This document shows, piece after piece, positions 8,909-17,830 of a stretch of 64,000 nt of DNA. The notes below the pieces were generated by a model. It did not search any database and was not told the origin of the DNA. It saw only the letters and a program-made list of their open reading frames with translations. Position 1 is the stretch's first letter, and every line of letters begins with the position of its first letter. Source of the DNA: Thermoflexus sp. (lineage in GTDB: Bacteria > Chloroflexota > Anaerolineae > Aggregatilineales > Aggregatilineaceae). The position numbers were made by a program, and so were the translations under genes. The stretch covers positions 1-64,000 of the forward strand of contig DYGX01000019.1 in the NCBI GenBank assembly GCA_020724465.1, in the 5' to 3' direction.

Positions 8909-9033
8909 GATAGCCCCTTTCTTTCAGCCTCTGCAAGCGAGTCTGCGAAATGACTATTCAGATTGTAGCCCAATTCTGCGCCAATTGTGAGCCGGCCCCC
9001 CTTCGCTCGCTTTCATCCCGCACCGCCGTGCGC

Positions 9034-9039
9034 TACAAT
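9034..9039 (+). promoter_or_regulatory. Possible -10 element (TACAAT)
   Basis: TACAAT lies 34 bases before the GTG of the bisphosphate nucleotidase gene. The -35 position is TTTCAT at 17-base spacing, a partial match. Confidence 0.4.
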
Positions 9040-9073
9040 TACGCCGTCTCCAACGCAAGCGGGAGCAGGCCGA

Positions 9074-10108
9074 GTGCGCATCACCAACCATGATCTTGAG
9101 ACGATCAAAACCATCGCGCGGATGGCAGCTTCGCTCTGCCAGGCAATCCAGGCCGAGCTGGTCGATCCGGCTCAGAAGGACGGCAGCGAGCCGGTGACCA
9201 TCGCCGATTACGCGTCGCAGGCGCTGATCGGGAACGCGCTGGCCGAGAACTATCCCGACGACGCCGTGCTGGCCGAAGAACGCTCCGAAGAATTCATGCT
9301 GCTGCTGAACGACCGGCAGCGCGCGCTGGTGCAGCGCTACGTCACCGACGCGGTGGGCGGCTATGTGTTCGAAGAGCAAATCTGCGCCTGGCTGGACTAT
9401 GGCAAGCAAAAGACCGCCGCCCGCACGTGGGTGATCGACCCCATCGACGGCACCAAAGGGTTTCTGGGGCGGCGGCATTACTGCGTGGCGATCGGGCTGC
9501 TGGTTGACGAGCGGCCGGTGCTCGGCGTCCTGGCGTCGCCCGGCTTCTACAGCGACGATCCCAACCCGCCAGACGACCCCGGCGCGCTGATCTACGCGCG
9601 GCAGGGCGGCGGGGCCTATCTGGAGCCGCTGTTCGGCGGCCCGCCTCAGCCGATCCATGTTTCCTCGCAGCTTGAACCGGCGCGGGCCGTGTTGCTGACC
9701 AGCTACGAGGCAGAGCATGTCGATCGAAGCTTTCTGGATCGCGTCCGGCGGGCGCTGGGCCGCGGGCCGGACTCGCCCGAGCGCCAGATCGACAGCCAGG
9801 ACAAGCACGCCATGATCGCCGCGGGCATCGGCGACATCTTTGTGCGGCTGGCTCCGGAGCCGGGCTACCGCGAGAAGGCCTGGGACCATGTCGCGGGCCA
9901 CGCCATCGTCGAAGAAGCGGGCGGGCGCATCACGGATATTCTGGGCCGCCCGCTTGATTTCAGCACCGGGCGCCGCCTGCTGAACAATCGCGGCGTGCTG
10001 GTCACCAACCGCTATTTGCACGACGCCGCGCTGGCTGCGATCCGCATCAGCCGGTCGTCGCGCCGCCGGGATGAAAGCCAACCGCCGGGAGATGACACCG
10101 AACGATGA
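9074..10108 (+). CDS. Inositol-monophosphatase-family 3'(2'),5'-bisphosphate nucleotidase (CysQ/HAL2-like)
   Basis: The 344-residue protein carries the Li-sensitive phosphatase motifs: KDGSEPVTIADYASQ near residue 30, an AEE metal ligand, DPIDGTKGF at D122-F130, and WDHVAGHAIVEEAGG near residue 275. The length and the long insertion between the AEE and DPIDGT motifs match HAL2-like 3'-phosphoadenosine phosphatases rather than SuhB. GTG at 9074 follows GGGAG; upstream in-frame sequence is Pro-rich and overlaps the promoter. Its stop overlaps the mre11 start (ATGA), so they are co-transcribed. Confidence 0.75.
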   Translation: MRITNHDLETIKTIARMAASLCQAIQAELVDPAQKDGSEPVTIADYASQALIGNALAENYPDDAVLAEERSEEFMLLLNDRQRALVQRYVTDAVGGYVFEEQICAWLDYGKQKTAARTWVIDPIDGTKGFLGRRHYCVAIGLLVDERPVLGVLASPGFYSDDPNPPDDPGALIYARQGGGAYLEPLFGGPPQPIHVSSQLEPARAVLLTSYEAEHVDRSFLDRVRRALGRGPDSPERQIDSQDKHAMIAAGIGDIFVRLAPEPGYREKAWDHVAGHAIVEEAGGRITDILGRPLDFSTGRRLLNNRGVLVTNRYLHDAALAAIRISRSSRRRDESQPPGDDTER

Positions 10109-11343
10109 ACGAGCCGATCCGTGTGCTGCATTTCGCCGACGTGCACATTGGCATGGAGAACTACGGGCGGACCGATCCGGGTACCGGCCTTAGCTCGCGC
10201 GTGGTGGACTTTCTGCGCTGTATGGACGAGATGGTGGAATTCGCCCGCGCGCACGAAGTTGACCTGGTGATCTTCGCCGGGGACGCCTTCAAATCGCGCA
10301 ATCCGTCGCCAACCTTCCAGCGCGAGTTCGCCTACCGGGTGCAGGACCTGGCGGCGATGGCGCCAGTTGTGCTGCTGGTGGGCAACCACGACCTGCCGGC
10401 CATCGAGCGGCGCGCGTCCAGCATCGAGATCTACGAGACGCTCAACGTGCCCAACACCCTGCTCGGGCGCGACTACGCCGTGCACGAGCTTCAAACCCGG
10501 CGCGGCGGCGTGCTGGTCGGGACCGCGCCGTACCCGGTGCGCGCCCAACTGCTGCGGGGGATCGACGTGCCGCATCACAGCACCATCGCCGAGATCGACC
10601 AGTTGATGGAGCAGCAGCTTACGCGCACGCTGCAGACCCTGGCCGATCAGGTCACCGGGTCCGAGCTGCCGCGCATCCTGACCGGGCACTTCAGCGTCGG
10701 TGGGGCCTCGCTGGGCAGCGAGCGCAGCGTGATGCTGGGGCGCGACGTGATCGTCATGCTCAGCACCGTGGCCGACCCGGCCTGGGATTACGTCGCCCTG
10801 GGGCACATCCACAAGCACCAATGCCTGACGCTGGGCCGCGAGGGGGTGCCGCCGGTGGTGTACAGCGGCAGCCTGGAGCGCATCGACTTCGGCGAGGAAG
10901 GCGATCAAAAGGGCTTTGTCTGGGCCGAGGTGGGGCGTGGTTCGGCGAGCTGGCAGTTCGTGCCGGTCGCGTGCCGCCCGTTTACCACCTTGCGGGTGGA
11001 CGTGCGCGGTGCCGGCGATCCAACGCAGGTTGTGCTGGAAGCGATCGCCCGCCATAACCTGGACGACGCGGTCGTGCGCCTGATCGTCACCGCCGATCCG
11101 GAGTCCGATCTGCTGCTCAACGAGCGGGCAATCCAGCACGCCCTGCTCGAAGCCGGCGCGAACCACGTCGCATCCCTGCAGCGCAGCGTCGAGCGACCCG
11201 CCCGGCTGCGCCTGGGATCGACCCCCGAAGGGCTGACGCCGCTTGAGCTGCTGGAACGCTATCTGGCCAGCAAAGAGGTTCCGGCGGAACGCGTGGCACT
11301 GCTGCTCGAACACGCGCGGCAGTTGTTCGAGCAGGACGAGTGA
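10105..11343 (+). CDS. sbcD: Mre11/SbcD-type double-strand break nuclease
   Basis: The 412-residue metallophosphoesterase has all Mre11 motifs: FADVHIG (D12, H14), FAGDAF (D60), VGNHDLP (N94-D96), GHFSVGG, and LGHIHKH. A C-terminal capping and Rad50-binding region follows from about residue 280. With Rad50 it opens and resects DNA ends and hairpins. It overlaps the upstream phosphatase by 4 bases and precedes rad50 by about 50 bases. Its size is close to archaeal Mre11 and E. coli SbcD. Confidence 0.9.
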   Translation: MNEPIRVLHFADVHIGMENYGRTDPGTGLSSRVVDFLRCMDEMVEFARAHEVDLVIFAGDAFKSRNPSPTFQREFAYRVQDLAAMAPVVLLVGNHDLPAIERRASSIEIYETLNVPNTLLGRDYAVHELQTRRGGVLVGTAPYPVRAQLLRGIDVPHHSTIAEIDQLMEQQLTRTLQTLADQVTGSELPRILTGHFSVGGASLGSERSVMLGRDVIVMLSTVADPAWDYVALGHIHKHQCLTLGREGVPPVVYSGSLERIDFGEEGDQKGFVWAEVGRGSASWQFVPVACRPFTTLRVDVRGAGDPTQVVLEAIARHNLDDAVVRLIVTADPESDLLLNERAIQHALLEAGANHVASLQRSVERPARLRLGSTPEGLTPLELLERYLASKEVPAERVALLLEHARQLFEQDE

Positions 11344-11395
11344 CGCGCGTCCATCGACCGGCAAAACAGACAATTAGTGTCATAAAGGGTTTGCC

Positions 11396-13960
11396 ATGCT
11401 TCCTGTGCGCCTGGAGATCCGTAATTTCCTGGCCTACCGCAACCCCGACCCGATCGAGTTCGATGGTATCCACCTGGGATGCCTGACCGGGCCGAACGGC
11501 GCGGGCAAGTCGTCGCTGCTGGATGCCATCACCTGGGCGCTGTGGGGTCGCGCCCGGCTGCGCAGCGACGATGACCTGATCCACCAGGGCCAGACCGAGA
11601 TGCTGGTCCAGCTGGACTTTCTGCAAGGCGCGACGCGCTACCGCGTGGTGCGCAAGCGCCAGATGGGCAGGACCGCTCGCCAGGGGCGCAGCATGCTCGA
11701 CCTGTTTGTGTGGGACGAAGAGCAGCAGACCTGGAACTCGCTCTCCGGTTCCTCGATCCGCGATACCGATCGCAAGATCACCGAGCTGCTGCGGCTGGAT
11801 TACGAGACGTTCGTCCACTCGGCGTTCCTGCAACAGGGGCGCGCCGATGCCTTCACGGTCAAGACCCCGACCCAGCGCAAAGAGATTCTGGGCGAGATCC
11901 TCGGGCTGGCGCAGTGGTCGGTGTACGAGGAACGCGCCAAGCAGGTGCTGCGCCAGCTTGAAGACGAGCTGAACGTCATCGCCTTCCGCCTGCACGAGAT
12001 CGAGCAGCAGGAAGCCGAGGAACCGGCTCTGCGCCGCGATCTGGCGCTGGCGGAAAGCGCGCTGGCCGACGCCACCGCGCTGCGCGAGCAGGCCGAGGCG
12101 CTCTACAACGAAGTCGCCGGGGCCGAAGAGCAGATGAGCGCCGCGCAGCAGCGGCTGGCCCAGGCGGAACAGCGCATCCGGCAGCGCCGCGCCGATCTGG
12201 ATGAGATCGAGCAGGACATCGACCGGCAGACGCACAAGCTGGAGCAGTTGCAGGCCATCGTCGCCGCGCGCGAATCCATCGAGGAAGGCTACGCGCAGCT
12301 TCAAGCCGCGCGCCAGGCCGACCAGGCTCTGGGCGAAAAACTGCAGGCCATGAGCGCCATCAAGGAGCGGCTCAACGAGGTCGACCGCCGCATCCAGGAC
12401 GCCCGCGCTCAACTGGAAGCCGAGGCCAAGGTTCACCGCGACCGCATCGAATCCGCCCGGCGCAGCGCCGAAGAGCTGGAAAGCCACCAGGCCGAGCTGG
12501 ACGACGTGCTGACCCAGGTCCGCGCGCTGGAAGCGGAAGAACAGCGCCGCGACGAACTGCGCGACGAGATCGCCCGGCTGAGCCAGGAAATGGCCGATCT
12601 ACAAGCGACCAACCGCGCGCTTTACGACGAGATGCAGGCTATCAAGGCGCGCCTGGAAGACGTTCAGGCTGCCGAGGCGACCTGCCCGCTGTGCGGCCAG
12701 CCGCTGGACGAGGATCACAAGGCGGCGCTGCTGGCCGACTTGCAGGCACAGGGCACCGCGCGCGGCGACCGGCACCGCGCCAACCAGGCCCGCATCGAGG
12801 AGATCAAGACGACGATTGCGGCGCACAAGGAGACCATCGACGGCATCACGATCGCCCTGCGCGGCCTGCCCGCCCGGCGCGATCGCGCCGCCAGCCTGCG
12901 CGCCAGCACCGAGCAGGCCCACGAAGCCGCCGCCACGATTCAGCAAGAGGCGGCGGCGCTGGCCGTGATCGAGCAGATGCTCGCCGCCGGCGACTACGCG
13001 CAGGAGCTTCAGCAGCAGCGCGCCGCCATCCAGGCCGAGATCGACGCGCTCGGCTACGACCACGACGCCCACAACGCTGCCCGCGCCACGCTCAACACCT
13101 ATCACGAGTTCGAGGCGCGCCAGCACGAACTGCAAGCCGCCTTGCAGCAGCTCCCGGAAGCCGAAACCGCGCTCGCCAATCTGTATGCCCGACGCGAACG
13201 GTGGCAGGAAGCGCTGGCCGGGGAAGAGGCGGCGTACGAGGCCGCCCGGCAGGAGATCGCCGGGCTGCAGGGGGCGGTCGAAGAAGCGCGCCGCCGCGAA
13301 GAAGAACTGCGCCGCCGCCGCACCGACGAAAAGCGCGCCAACGAGCAGGTCGTCCGCGTCCAACAGGCGCTCAGCGCGCTGGAAAACGCCCGCCAGCGCA
13401 AAAGCGCCCTGGAAGCGCGGCGCGCTGAGCTTGTGGAGCGCCAGTCGATCTACACGGAACTGCGCGACGCCTTCGGCAAAAACGGCGTCCCCGCCATGAT
13501 CATCGAGGCCGCCATCCCTGAGCTGGAAGAAGCGGCCAACCATCTGCTCAGCCGCATGACCAGCGGCCGGATGCATGTCCGGCTGGACACGCAGCGCGAA
13601 AAGCGCACCGGCGGCGTGGCCGAGACGCTCGACATCCTGATCAGCGACGAGCTGGGCACACGCAGCTACGAGGCGTATTCCGGCGGCGAGGCGTTTCGCG
13701 TCAACTTCGCGATCCGCGTGGCGCTCAGCCAGATGTTGGCGCGGCGCGCCGGGGCGCAGCTTCGCACCCTGTTCATGGACGAAGGTTTCGGCACGCAGGA
13801 CGAAGAGGGCCGCCAGCGCCTGGTCGAGGCCATCACCGCCGTGCAGGACACCTTCGATCTGCTGCTGGTGATCACGCATGTCGAGGAGCTGCGCGATGCC
13901 TTCCCGGTGCAGATCGAGGTGCAGAAGACCGCCGACGGCAGCCGGATCACGGTGCGCTAA
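11396..13960 (+). CDS. sbcC: Rad50/SbcC-type SMC ATPase
   Basis: This 854-residue SMC-like protein has Walker A GPNGAGKSS at 32-40 and two long coiled coils (about 180-420 and 450-690). A CPLCGQ zinc-hook lies exactly central (C430, C433), followed by an SGGEAFRVNFAIRVALS signature and Walker B LFMDEGFGTQD near the C-terminus. Overall length resembles archaeal Rad50 more than the roughly 1050-residue E. coli SbcC. It partners the Mre11 encoded just upstream. Confidence 0.9.
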   Translation: MLPVRLEIRNFLAYRNPDPIEFDGIHLGCLTGPNGAGKSSLLDAITWALWGRARLRSDDDLIHQGQTEMLVQLDFLQGATRYRVVRKRQMGRTARQGRSMLDLFVWDEEQQTWNSLSGSSIRDTDRKITELLRLDYETFVHSAFLQQGRADAFTVKTPTQRKEILGEILGLAQWSVYEERAKQVLRQLEDELNVIAFRLHEIEQQEAEEPALRRDLALAESALADATALREQAEALYNEVAGAEEQMSAAQQRLAQAEQRIRQRRADLDEIEQDIDRQTHKLEQLQAIVAARESIEEGYAQLQAARQADQALGEKLQAMSAIKERLNEVDRRIQDARAQLEAEAKVHRDRIESARRSAEELESHQAELDDVLTQVRALEAEEQRRDELRDEIARLSQEMADLQATNRALYDEMQAIKARLEDVQAAEATCPLCGQPLDEDHKAALLADLQAQGTARGDRHRANQARIEEIKTTIAAHKETIDGITIALRGLPARRDRAASLRASTEQAHEAAATIQQEAAALAVIEQMLAAGDYAQELQQQRAAIQAEIDALGYDHDAHNAARATLNTYHEFEARQHELQAALQQLPEAETALANLYARRERWQEALAGEEAAYEAARQEIAGLQGAVEEARRREEELRRRRTDEKRANEQVVRVQQALSALENARQRKSALEARRAELVERQSIYTELRDAFGKNGVPAMIIEAAIPELEEAANHLLSRMTSGRMHVRLDTQREKRTGGVAETLDILISDELGTRSYEAYSGGEAFRVNFAIRVALSQMLARRAGAQLRTLFMDEGFGTQDEEGRQRLVEAITAVQDTFDLLLVITHVEELRDAFPVQIEVQKTADGSRITVR

Positions 13961-13977
13961 GACGGAGCCGGATACCG

Positions 13978-14736
13978 ATGCCGCTCTCACTTGACCGGCA
14001 GAACGCCTATCGCGCGCAGTACGCCCGCTTGCATCCCGGCTGGCGTCCTGCGACCGAGGTCTACGAAGCCCTGATCCGCACCTATCTGCGCCCCGGCCAG
14101 ACCATCGTCGATCTGGGCTGCGGCCGGGGCGGGGTGCTGGAACAGCTTGGCGCGGCGGCGGAGCGCTCACTGGGAATCGATCCGGATTTCGCATCGCTGG
14201 CCGGGCATCGCTTGCCCGATCTGCCGCGTGCGGTCGCGCTGGCCGATGCGCTGCCGCTGCGCGCCGGCAGCGTAGATCTCGTGCTGGCAAGCTGGGTGCT
14301 GGAACACCTCACCGATCCGGCGCGCACCTTCGCGGAGATCGCCCGCGTGCTGCGGCCTGGCGGGGCGTTCCTCTTCCTGGCGCCGGGCGCGTACAGCCCC
14401 GCCGCGCTGGTCAACCGCCTGCTCGGCCCGCTGCAACGCTGGCTTGTTCCCCGCCTCTATGAACGCCAGGAAGCGGATGCCTTTCCGGTCGTCTACCGCG
14501 CCAATACCCGGCGGCAGATCGCGGCGCTGGCGGCGCGGGCCGGGCTGCAACTGCAAACGCTGCAGCACATCAGCGACCCGACGTATTTCGCGTTTCACCC
14601 GCTGCTGTTCCGGCTCAACGCGGCGCTGGCCAGCATCTTGCCGCGAGCCATGGCCGAGCACCTCGTCGGCGCGTGCGTCAAGCCGGACGAGGCGCAGGCC
14701 CCGTGGGACAACCGCCAAGCTGATCCAAAATTCTAA
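13978..14736 (+). CDS. Class I SAM-dependent methyltransferase
   Basis: The 252-residue protein has motif I VDLGCGRGG near residue 44, an acidic residue after beta-2 (LGIDPDF), and motif III LRPGGAFLFLAPG. These are the hallmarks of Methyltransf_11-type enzymes. The C-terminal half has a hydrophobic segment and probably binds the substrate, which cannot be named. It begins 17 bases after rad50 and may be read through from it. Confidence 0.75.
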   Translation: MPLSLDRQNAYRAQYARLHPGWRPATEVYEALIRTYLRPGQTIVDLGCGRGGVLEQLGAAAERSLGIDPDFASLAGHRLPDLPRAVALADALPLRAGSVDLVLASWVLEHLTDPARTFAEIARVLRPGGAFLFLAPGAYSPAALVNRLLGPLQRWLVPRLYERQEADAFPVVYRANTRRQIAALAARAGLQLQTLQHISDPTYFAFHPLLFRLNAALASILPRAMAEHLVGACVKPDEAQAPWDNRQADPKF

Positions 14737-14832
14737 GTAAACCTGCGAATTTTCTATCGTTTTTCTACCATTTTGACCGATCATCCTGTATCATACACGC
14801 CACAGACTGGCCGGCTCGGCAAAGGAGCGTGC

Positions 14833-16176
14833 ATGATCCGGGTTCTCACATCCCTCAACGTCGCGCGGCTGGCGCTGTTCCCGCTGGGGCTGGGGCTGGC
14901 GATGGTGCTGGTCTCCGGCACGCTCAACCGCGTCATGATCGTTGAGCTGGGGCTGCCCGCGTCGCTGGTCGGCCTTTTCTTCGCCATGACGCTGATCGTG
15001 TCGCCCACGCGCGTGTGGCTCGGCTACCTCTCGGACGGGCACCCGCTGCGCGGCAAGCGCCGCGAGCCGTACATCGCTCTCGGCGCGCTGTGCGTCGCCG
15101 CCTCGGTGACCGGGATGACGCTGCTCGTCACCAGGGCGGGCGGCAGCCGCGCGGTGATCATCCCCGGTGGACTGCTGGCGTTTGTGGGCTATGGCGTCAG
15201 CCTGAACCTGGCCAGCAACTCGTTCGAGGCGCTGCTGGCGGATCGCTTTCACGGCCATGCACGCCCGCGCGCGGTGACGCTCTTCAAAGTGGCGATGTTC
15301 GGCGGGATCATGGCCGGGGCGCTGGGGCTGGGCCGGCTGCTAGAGCCGTTCGACTACGAGCGCTTTCTGGCGATCGTGCTCGGCGCGATGGCGCTGTTCA
15401 TCGCGATGGCGCTGCTCGGCACGGCGCGCCAGGAGCCGCCGCTGCCCGCCCTGCACACCCTCACGCAGCGCGCCGCCGCGCAGCCGTTCTGGTCTGTGAT
15501 CCGCACCGTGATCTGGCGCGACCAGCAAGCACGGCGCTTTTTCGCGCTGGTGGTGTTTGTCACGCTCGGCACGCTGGCGCAGGACGTGCTGCTCGAACCA
15601 TACGGCGCGCTGGCGCTCGACATGAGCGTGGCGCAAACCACCCGCCTGACGGCGATGTGGAGCGTCGGCACGATGCTGATGCTGGTCGTCTCCGGCGTAT
15701 GGCTGATCAAGCGATGGGGCTATATTGCCGTGCTGCGCGCCGGGCTGGCGATCAGCATCGCCATGTTCGCCGGGATCGTGATCGCGGGCGTGCTGAACAG
15801 TGTGCCGCTGTTCATGGCGCTGATCTTCGGCCTGGGAATCGGCGCCGGGCTGGCGATGGCCGGTCTGCTCACTGCCGTCATCGAGTTCACGACCGCCGTG
15901 CGTGCCGGGCTGCTGATGGGCGTCTGGGGCATGGCCGCGGAGTTTGGCCGGACGGCCGGCGGTTTCATGGGCGGGATCGTGGTTGATGTGCTGCGGGCGC
16001 TCACCGGCGGCAACGACTGGATCGCGTACAGCGCCGTCTTCGCCACCGAAGCGATCCTGCTCCTCATCGTGCTGGCGCTGGCGAGCGAGCTGCGCGTCGA
16101 GCGGTCTGTGGCGCAGGCCGAGGCGCGCGCCCCGATCCACCCACCCGCCGAAGAACTGACCGCGCTCGGCCTGTAA
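14833..16176 (+). CDS. PucC/BCD-family transporter
   Basis: The 447-residue protein has 12 predicted membrane helices. Sequences typical of the BCD (bacteriochlorophyll delivery) branch of the MFS superfamily are present: a GTLNRVMIVELGLPASLVG segment in helices 1-2, RVWLGYLSDGHPLRGKRREPYI in the loop after helix 2, and FGRTAGGFMGG in helix 11. Family members include PucC and LhaA, which act in light-harvesting complex assembly, but homologues occur in organisms without known photosynthesis. ATG at 14833 is preceded by AAAGGAG. No pigment gene is near, so its role here is open. Confidence 0.7.
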   Translation: MIRVLTSLNVARLALFPLGLGLAMVLVSGTLNRVMIVELGLPASLVGLFFAMTLIVSPTRVWLGYLSDGHPLRGKRREPYIALGALCVAASVTGMTLLVTRAGGSRAVIIPGGLLAFVGYGVSLNLASNSFEALLADRFHGHARPRAVTLFKVAMFGGIMAGALGLGRLLEPFDYERFLAIVLGAMALFIAMALLGTARQEPPLPALHTLTQRAAAQPFWSVIRTVIWRDQQARRFFALVVFVTLGTLAQDVLLEPYGALALDMSVAQTTRLTAMWSVGTMLMLVVSGVWLIKRWGYIAVLRAGLAISIAMFAGIVIAGVLNSVPLFMALIFGLGIGAGLAMAGLLTAVIEFTTAVRAGLLMGVWGMAAEFGRTAGGFMGGIVVDVLRALTGGNDWIAYSAVFATEAILLLIVLALASELRVERSVAQAEARAPIHPPAEELTALGL

Positions 16177-16243
16177 GCCGCGCGCTGCGCGCCGGGCCGC
16201 CGCCCGCTTGCATTTCACCCCCACTCGTTGTAGGCTGGTCCGC

Positions 16244-16990
16244 ATGAGAGAGACCCAGGCGATTATCGAACGCGTGCGGCGCATCGCGCCCGACCTGCAA
16301 CAGATCGATCTGTCGACCGACGCCTCGCTGTCGCAGCTTCAGCCCGGCCAATCGCTGTTCGCCCACGTGCTCGAAAACACGCAGTACACGCCCTACCTGC
16401 GCGAGCAGTGGTACCCGATCGCGGTCGGCGCGGCGCGGGTGGTGGTCGAGCTGCCGCCTCGCCAGCGTTATCACCCCGGCCAGGTGGTCAGCGTCCTGAC
16501 CCCGGTCGGGCGGCCGCTCCCGGTGCGCAGCGGCGCGCGTCATGTGCTTTTGATCGTACACGATACCCCGCCCACGCCGCTGATCCTGCTGGCGCACCAG
16601 TTGATCGCGGCGGAGGCCGCGGTGACGCTCGTGCTCAGCGGCAGCGCGCTGCGCTATCCGCTGGAGCTGCTGCCCCCGCAGATCGAGATCATCCACGGCG
16701 ACACCGGCTGGGCCTGGCCGGAGCAGGTGCAGACGCTTGGCTGGGCCGAGCAGGTGATCGCGCTGGCGCCGCCCTACGCCCAGGTCGAAACCTATGGCGC
16801 GCTCTACGAGACGATCGGGCAGCTTCGCGCGGGGGCGATTCCCGACGGGTTCGCGCTCGGTCTGTTCGACCAGCCGCTCGCCTGCGGGACGGGCGCCTGC
16901 CAGGCCTGCCAGGTGGCGTGTCAGGGCGGCGACGTGCTCGCCTGCGTTGACGGACCGGCGATTGACCTCAAGCGCGTGAGATTCCGATGA
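16244..16990 (+). CDS. PyrK-like iron-sulfur electron-transfer subunit, degenerate FAD site
   Basis: The 248-residue protein resembles the dihydroorotate dehydrogenase electron-transfer subunit PyrK. The C-terminal CGTGACQACQVAC followed by LAC gives C-x4-C-x2-C-x11-C, as in the PyrK 2Fe-2S site. The N-terminal barrel is recognisable, but where PyrK has the Arg-Pro-(Leu/Tyr)-Ser FAD motif this protein reads LREQWYPIAVG, so FAD binding may be altered. The ATG at 16244 is used. It overlaps the PIG-L gene by 4 bases and shares its operon with a PyrD-like gene. Confidence 0.65.
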   Translation: MRETQAIIERVRRIAPDLQQIDLSTDASLSQLQPGQSLFAHVLENTQYTPYLREQWYPIAVGAARVVVELPPRQRYHPGQVVSVLTPVGRPLPVRSGARHVLLIVHDTPPTPLILLAHQLIAAEAAVTLVLSGSALRYPLELLPPQIEIIHGDTGWAWPEQVQTLGWAEQVIALAPPYAQVETYGALYETIGQLRAGAIPDGFALGLFDQPLACGTGACQACQVACQGGDVLACVDGPAIDLKRVRFR

Positions 16991-17802
16991 CCCACCAGCC
17001 GGCACCCCAGACCGCGCTCGACGACGACCGCGCGCAGCCCGTCATGCTGCGGCATGTGCTGTTCTTCGGCGCCCATCCCGACGACGAAACCGTGATGCTC
17101 GGCGGCACGCTCGCCATGCTCAAGCAGCGCAACGTACACACCCACGTGGTCTGCGCCACCGACGGTCGCGGCGGCGAGCACGGCGGCCTGCCCGAAGCCA
17201 GCACGCCCGAGACGCTGGCGCGCGTCCGGCAGGGCGAGCTGCGCTGCGCGGCAGACGCGCTGGGGCTGGACAGCCTGACGCTGCTGGGCTATGAAGACCC
17301 GGTCGTCGGTCCTGGCGAGACGCTTTACGGATTCGACGCCGACGACGAGACGCTCGTCCGCCAGGTGCTCGACCAGATCCGCGCTGTGGGGGCCGAGGTC
17401 GTGCTCAGCCACGGCAGCGGCGGAGAATACGGACACCCCGCGCATGTCCAGATGCACCGGGCAGTGCGGCAGGCAGTCGAACGGCACGCCCCGCACGTGA
17501 TCTTCTATGGTGTCAGCGCGCTGGTGCCCGGCATCGAGGACCGGCTGTGGAATCAGGACGACCCGGCCCATCTGCTGTTGGACATCACGCCCTGGATCGA
17601 GCGCAAGCATGCCGCCATGCTCTGTCACCGCACCCAGCACCCGCTGTTCCTGCGGCGGCGCAAGCTGACGTCCGTGCGGCAGGCGATCCGCACCATCGAG
17701 TCGTTCCACCGCTTCTGGCCGCCGCTGGCCCCCGGCCAGGCCCCCGACGATCCCTTTGCCCGCGCGCTGCTCACCGCCGGTGCCGTGCGAGGACCAGCCT
17801 GA
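16987..17802 (+). CDS. PIG-L/LmbE-family zinc deacetylase
   Basis: The 271-residue protein has the AHPDDE motif (H30, D33), a GRGGEHG loop and HPAH at 150-153, which complete the zinc site of PIG-L N-acetylglucosaminyl deacetylases such as MshB and BshB. Members act on GlcNAc-linked lipids or thiol precursors. The start overlaps the PyrK-like stop (ATGA), and the PyrD-like gene follows after 28 bases, so three genes form one operon. The substrate is not evident. Confidence 0.8.
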   Translation: MTHQPAPQTALDDDRAQPVMLRHVLFFGAHPDDETVMLGGTLAMLKQRNVHTHVVCATDGRGGEHGGLPEASTPETLARVRQGELRCAADALGLDSLTLLGYEDPVVGPGETLYGFDADDETLVRQVLDQIRAVGAEVVLSHGSGGEYGHPAHVQMHRAVRQAVERHAPHVIFYGVSALVPGIEDRLWNQDDPAHLLLDITPWIERKHAAMLCHRTQHPLFLRRRKLTSVRQAIRTIESFHRFWPPLAPGQAPDDPFARALLTAGAVRGPA

Positions 17803-17830
17803 TGCGCCGGGCGGCACAGGAGAGACGCGC

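Noticed and set aside
14833-16176. Photosynthesis gene cluster
   Set aside because: Only the PucC-like gene points to it; no chlorophyll or reaction-centre genes lie in the window.
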